A DNA stretch of 64,000 bases from Carya illinoinensis (Eukaryota > Streptophyta > Magnoliopsida > Fagales > Juglandaceae). Below the pieces are notes generated by a model, which was not told the DNA's origin, searched no databases, and saw only the letters and a program-made list of their open reading frames with translations. The position numbers were made by a program, and so were the translations under genes. The DNA is taken from the NCBI RefSeq assembly GCF_018687715.1, contig NC_056766.1, positions 46,044,933-46,108,932 of the forward strand, in the 5' to 3' direction. Numbering within the stretch: position 1 is the stretch's first letter; each line of letters starts with the position of its first letter. This document shows positions 58,962-64,000 of this stretch, one piece after another.

Positions 58962-60911
58962 CTACCTAATTTGGATTTGCCAAAATCCAGACTTAAGGTC
59001 AAACTTGGAGAAAATAATTGCATCACTCAATCTATGAACCAAGTCATTCTTGTTAGGAATGGGATACCTAATCCACTCTAACACCTTGTTCAATGGTTTG
59101 TAATTAATGACTAAACGGGGTGTACCTCGCTCAATCTCAGCATTTTTTTGAACATCAAAAGCTGCACATGACCAGGGTGACTTACTATGCCTGATGATAT
59201 TTTTAGCAAGAAGATCCTGGATTTCATTTTTGCAAAACTCCAAAGTTTCTCTATTCATTTGAATAGGTCTTGCTTTGGTTGGAATTAAGTTTTCAGAGAA
59301 ATCTTTAACATAAGGTAAAGAAACAACATGTTTCTTCCTATGCCAGAAAGCATTAGGAAGTTCCGAGCAGACTTCATAAATCAAAGTTTTTTGAAAATCT
59401 TCGATTTTAGATCTAAGCAAGGAATCATGCAAATTATCAGAAACACGTTTGAATCTAATTTCTTGTTTAAGAAAATCTAAATGTTTTCTTTTTGCAGAGA
59501 GCAGAAATACAGATCTTCTAGCAGTATCACGTTCAAATTTAGAAGCAAATTTAAACTTAACTTTCTGTCCAAAGGGGTCAGTGGTGATCCCATCGGCTTC
59601 AGAAAGGAATGGATAAATCATGTTAAGAAAGGGCATACCAAGAATAACATCATGAGTCAAATTCTTAACAAGCACAGAAGGAATCTTAAAGCAGACATTG
59701 TCCTGGCAAATATGAGCTGTGTTCAACTCATAGCGAATCTTCATCTTAGATCCGTTTGCCGAGAATAAATTCTCTTCGGACTTTTCGAAATAAGAGGTAG
59801 GAACTAAGCCTTCTCGGATACAATTAAGATCCGCTCCTGAATCTATTAAAGCGACAGCAGAGAATTTGTATTCATGATTAACAATTATTTCTACTAAACA
59901 AAACCATTTCTGTGGGACAGAACGGTGAATCAAACAACATTCCTTAGTTGGATTAGAGGGTTCAGCATGGTCTGACTGGTTTGACTCATCACCAGAAGGA
60001 CTTTCATGATCAAATTCTTTATCCAACTTTAAACATGCTAAATCTTGTTTAAAAGATGCATTTTCAGATTTGAGATTCTTGATCTCTTCTCTGAGTTCAG
60101 TAATCTCTCTTTTTACAAGAGATACTTCATGTTGTAAATCATTTAATGAAATATCTTTGGGTTTTTGTTTTTGAAAACGTCCCAAAGTTTCTTCAAAAGA
60201 AATCTTGCCCTTGGAAGTCGATGGTTCTTTTCGAATCATCGTTTCCTTAAGCTTTCTGAGATATTTCTCTTTAAGCTCAGGGTCTTGAATTTGTGAGATA
60301 ATTGAGAGGAGCATGTTTTCATGTTCCTGCTCTTTACTCAAAACAGTTCCTTGTTCTCTTCCTCCGTCTAAAACATTGATTGTTTTGACTTTAGAAGCAC
60401 AACAAGAATCATTGCACCCAAACTTGATGTTTGGTGAGTTAATATGATCAGAGTCCGAGTGGTAATCAGATCCACTTGAACTAAGTTCATCATCATCCGT
60501 GGATGTAGGAGATCCATGTTCGAGTAAACGAAACAGATCTTCTTGATCAACGGAATTGATATTTAACTCATTAAGCTTTTTCTTAAAACCTTGTGGCTTC
60601 TTTGTACACTTATTCGCATAGTGTCCAGGTTGGCCACAATTAAAACATGCTCCCTTTGCAGGGGCTTTTGAAACCTTTTTCTGAAATGGTTTCTTTCTTG
60701 AAACCGGTTTTGAAACAGATTTTTTATAAAACTCCTCACGGGATCTGTTATAGTTCCTACGAGGTTTTGAAAACTTTTTAGAACTCTTTCTGCGCTGCAC
60801 AGATGGAGCAATAGGAGGAAGGCCAAATTGTTCACAAAAGTTTCCCATCTCATATTTGGCTTTCTTTCTATCTTTCATCTGTTGGGCAATCATCCTTTGA
60901 TCATTGCACAT
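58962..60911 (-). pseudogene. Viral capsid zinc knuckle, aspartic protease and start of reverse transcriptase
   Basis: In 649 codons after the TAG at 60929-60927 the order is a basic stretch, a CCHC zinc knuckle CFNCGQPGHYANKC (about residues 89-102), an acidic Ser-rich region, a coiled-coil-like Leu/Glu/Lys segment (about 255-300), the protease motif ALIDSGADLNCI (active Asp about 357) with ILGMPFL, and the first reverse transcriptase strands up to FDLKSGFWQI. It is in the same frame as the segments on both sides, each separated by one TAG. Confidence 0.87.
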
Positions 60912-60926
60912 ACTAATACCAAGTTT

Positions 60927-63650
60927 CTAAATAATACTTACAATATCACCGTAAGTATAATTATCATAATTCAGATAACCCGTAGTATCAGTAAGTGAGT
61001 CCTTTACCTTAATGGCGAACAAACGAGGCAATCCATCAATAAACTTCTCTTTCCAGTAAGGTTTTTGAGAATCTTCCCTAAGCATAACACGAGACATAAA
61101 AACATCTTTATACCAACGATAATCAGACATTTTATTGCATCGTAAGTTATTCAGATAATCAGAAACTCTATTTGTGATGTTGGAAGGGGTTCCAACAAAA
61201 TGTTTAACTATGGTAAAAATCAGGGTATTGACACCATCAGGAGACCCATGGGTTCCTTCCCTTCGGTCTTCCTCGGGTGGCAATATGGGTAAACCATCTG
61301 TGTCTCTTTTGATAGCAGAACGAATGGTTTCCCTATCCTCGGTAGTGAGATGTTTATCCCACCAAGAACGAAGCATCCCTGAAAATCCGCTGGTCAGGAT
61401 ATCAACAATCTCAGTCTGACTGAGTTTGTTGTTGTAATAAGCAATAGCAACCATGGACATACGATTCAGAGTATTGAGAATTTCTTGCTCAGAGAATCCA
61501 TCAATATTCCATTCATACATTTGGTCAGCAGATACGGAGAACTGAGAGTGTGAACCTCTCTCTTCGTACTGTAAATCAGGAGGTGTGGGTCTAGAATACC
61601 AGTTTTTCGTGAGACCTATTGGTTTAATGTCTCTCGAATATATCTTGGCAAGTTCGGGTTTTTCAACTTGAAGACCCTGAAATTCTTTTTCAAGTAAATC
61701 AATTTTCTGAACTAAGGAATTATCAGACAAAGAAACATCATCATCAGAATCATTCCAAGTATGCACAGAAAAAGAATCATCAAAACTAACCCCTGGGCCG
61801 TTTCTGTCAATAACAGAACAGGAGGGTTTTTCTTGCTTAACTTCAGCAAGCATTTGATCAAGTTTAGCCATTGTATTGGTCACTCCAAAATGGATTTTTG
61901 ACCTATCAGATGGTAGGACAATCAAAGGTTTTTCAATTGTTTTCTTTAAAGCAAGTTTTTCGAAAACAGGTTTTTCAACTTTTTCCTCTATACGATCGAG
62001 CTGTTGACCGATTGTATGGAGGGTCTGGTTGACGAAATTGTTTTGTTCTATGATCTTTTTGGTTTCAGCAAAAACATTTTCATTCGGACCTGGATCCGAG
62101 ATTTTGAAGGGCGAAGCTTTCACCTCAATCCCTTTGACAGAAACAAGGATGGTTTCTAAAGGAGGATGGTTGGTTTTCACAACTTTCCTGCCTTCTTCTT
62201 TAGTAAAACTGGTTTTTAAAACATTCAAAAATTTCTTTGAAACATAATGATTTTCAAGGAAGTCGAAGAATAAGATGTGCTTGCTATCTTTGTACATCTT
62301 TTTCTTCCATTCTTTTCGAATCTTCTGTTTCTCAGAAACTGAATAAATCCTATGATAAGTTTTTCGCTTATCACGGTTTTCTTTTGACATAAAATCAGCA
62401 TGTAAATTAACCATATCAATTACAAACAATTCAGAATCTAAATCATCCAATGCTTTATCCAAAACCATTAAGCTGGAATGGACTGGAGCAACCATATTAG
62501 AAGCTGTAGGAGATGTTGATTCAACATCATCTTCTACTTGTACTTCTTCTTTTATGGATTTACCTTTGGATTTAAGATCCTCCTTGGTTGAATAATAAGC
62601 AGAGGTAACCTGGGACGAAGTTGAAATTCCTTCCAACTTTATGTCTTGGCTTGAGGGTTCTTCTTTTGAATGAAGTTCCCTAATCTGAATCGGACGATTG
62701 GGATTTTCGCGATCCCTCAAGAATCTTTCGAGATTTTTATCTCTTAGATCTTGGTCCGAGCTACAAGAAGACCTAGAACCAGCAAAAGAATTTCTCCTTT
62801 CAGACTGGTCAAAAGAAATCTTTACAGTACCATCAAGATACTGTTGGATGATCTTAAGGTCTGAGTTTTGAGCTGGTATCTTCCTGGGAGGAAGTTCCTG
62901 CTTGAGTACCCATTCATTTGGAAGAGTTACATCTTTCCAAAAGAGCATATTGGGTGTTGTGATGTTAGAGTTCGAGGTTGAACTATACATCAAAACGGTC
63001 TCATTTTTTGGAGACTTAATCTTAGCCTTTGGCTCAAGGCTAGTACTTAAGACTCTGTAATAGATGCGGTAAACTAAGGATATAGGTCTGCTGCCTTCAA
63101 CCATATCAAAACCAGAGGTCTTAATACTCAAAGTTAGAGAAGACAAAACATTCTTATCAAACAAATCGACAGTTAAATCAGGATAACAATTAAAATGAAC
63201 TGGTCCATCTATTAGGGATGTTTGAATGATCCCTAAAATACTATTATTGTAATTTAAATGTCTACCATCACGTAAACATAAAAGAACACAAGCATCAATA
63301 CCTTTTCTTACTAAAGGTACGACTGCAATTTGAACAGATGCAATATGCATAAACTTATAACCCTTTTCTTGAAAAGATTTTATTGTTTTCTTTTCAAATA
63401 GAACACAATGTTCTTGTGTTCTGGAAATAGGAAATGTTTGTTCTATTGTTTTGACATGAAATAAACTTTTCATTTTAGATTGAATCCAAGTGCGGTGATA
63501 AAGAGAATCAATTTTGATCTTTGGCATATGCCATTGATCAGAACTATTTGAATCATTTTCAGAAATCTCACAATCTTCTTCATTAACAATATCAGGAGGC
63601 ATACCTGACTGGGAACTGACAGATGAGTTAGATCTAAACATCTTACTCAC
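60927..63650 (-). pseudogene. Viral movement protein and capsid core
   Basis: This 907-codon frame begins at the ATG at 63650. Residues about 45-205 match the 30K movement-protein superfamily, which opens plasmodesmata for virus spread; the region ACVLLCLRDGRHLNYN holds the conserved Asp. A long polar linker follows with coiled-coil-like stretches. The last ~190 residues (from about MYEWNIDGFSEQEILN, through MLRSWWDKHL) resemble the retroelement capsid core. A TAG at 60929-60927 ends it before the zinc knuckle in the same frame. Domain borders are by eye. Confidence 0.82.
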
Positions 63651-63980
63651 CTTGGTAATTACTGAAACAAAACTCTTGGGTACATCCTAAATCTAGGTCT
63701 TTTCATTTTCCTAGCTGCAGGACTCACACATACCGGAGGGCCACAAGACCAAAACACAACCTCTATATCCCTTCAATGTCCTTCACACGCCTACCCGGCT
63801 AATACGGACTACAAGGAACTCCGGAGGTATCTCGTAGGGCCTATTCGACTGCGGTGGTGTACAACAGGAAAGAGAGAAAATAACTAGAAACAGAATGAAC
63901 TTAGATTGTTTCCAGAAATTATCAAGATAAGAAAGAGATAAAGAAATAACAAAGCTGTTAGTAACCAGAACCAGAAGATG
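63651..63980 (-). other. Viral leader
   Basis: About 330 bases lie between the primer site and ORF1, without a long frame. Caulimovirid leaders often hold short upstream ORFs and a hairpin; no structure was worked out here. Confidence 0.5.
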
Positions 63981-63992
63981 GCTCTGATACCA
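63981..63992 (-). other. tRNA-Met primer-binding site of the virus
   Basis: The minus strand reads TGGTATCAGAGC, the exact complement expected for the 3' end of plant initiator tRNA-Met and the conventional start of Caulimoviridae genomes. It lies 330 bases upstream of ORF1 in the right orientation. Confidence 0.9.
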
Positions 63993-64000
63993 TACATCTC

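Larger units (their letters stand above)
55926..64000 (-). mobile_element. Genome-length endogenous caulimovirid (florendovirus-like)
   Basis: About 8.07 kb on the minus strand reads, in order: tRNA-Met primer site, leader, a large ORF1 region with movement, capsid, aspartic protease, reverse transcriptase and RNase H domains, a second ORF, and a control region with TATA box. Domain order and the lack of integrase and LTRs identify Caulimoviridae rather than a Ty3 element. One big polyprotein followed by a separate ORF2 of unknown function fits the florendovirus layout; that genus call is by layout only. Length is close to one full genome of the family. ORF1 is broken at least three times and ORF2 once, so the copy is an inactive fossil as read. 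The right edge is cut by the window. Confidence 0.88.

Noticed and set aside
55926..64000. A Ty3/gypsy retrotransposon
   Set aside because: There are no LTRs and no integrase, a 30K-type movement protein is present, and the RNase H end and tRNA-Met site fit Caulimoviridae.

Overview
The window is nuclear DNA of a flowering plant, almost certainly a eudicot. The evidence is a Ty1/copia retrotransposon, a plant LINE fragment, a plant-type TM9SF (EMP70) pseudogene, a cluster of plant-specific DUF247 genes, an endogenous pararetrovirus of the family Caulimoviridae, and long AT-rich intergenic DNA full of (TA)n tracts. The species cannot be told from the sequence. No tRNA, rRNA, CRISPR array or bacterial-type operon was seen.

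Layout. 1-6861: a LINE RNase H fragment (+) whose 3' end and poly(A) are split by a nearly intact 6.0 kb copia element (-) at 783-6799. 6880-8393: a TM9SF pseudogene (-) with its 3' UTR. 8412-16875: tandem array 1, made of ~0.79 kb monomers, four of which form a 3.16 kb higher-order repeat present twice. 18431-22853: block P1 with DUF247 copy 1, cut short by a premature stop. 22853-26890: AT-rich spacer. 26894-32597: block Q1 with DUF247 copy 2 (pseudogene) running into a truncated array monomer. 32598-36931: GC-rich, LTR-like and minisatellite DNA. 36932-41369: block P2 with DUF247 copy 3, the only copy with an open frame. 41367-42322: an inverted copy of 23.9-24.8 kb. 42325-43472: a caulimovirid 3' control-region fragment. 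43473-53697: block Q2 with DUF247 copy 4 (pseudogene) and tandem array 2. 53696-54967: a small captured viral fragment joined to a third partial P block. 54968-55925: a second inverted copy. 55926-64000: a genome-length endogenous caulimovirid (-), from its tRNA-Met primer site to its 3' control region.

How it fits together. The window is dominated by repeated segmental duplication. The order P-Q-P-Q-P, the inverted segments and the shared array flanks show that a DUF247-plus-TM9SF-3'UTR-plus-array neighbourhood was duplicated several times. Breakpoints carry microhomology, templated filler and a captured piece of viral DNA. The only locus that looks fully functional is DUF247 copy 3 (37307-38956). 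The copia element (one nonsense codon in pol) and the endogenous virus (three nonsense codons and one frameshift found) are well preserved but broken as they stand. Nothing seen amounts to a new enzymatic system. The most unusual material is the exon-like higher-order tandem array and the rearrangement scars linking it to the DUF247 cluster and the viral insert.
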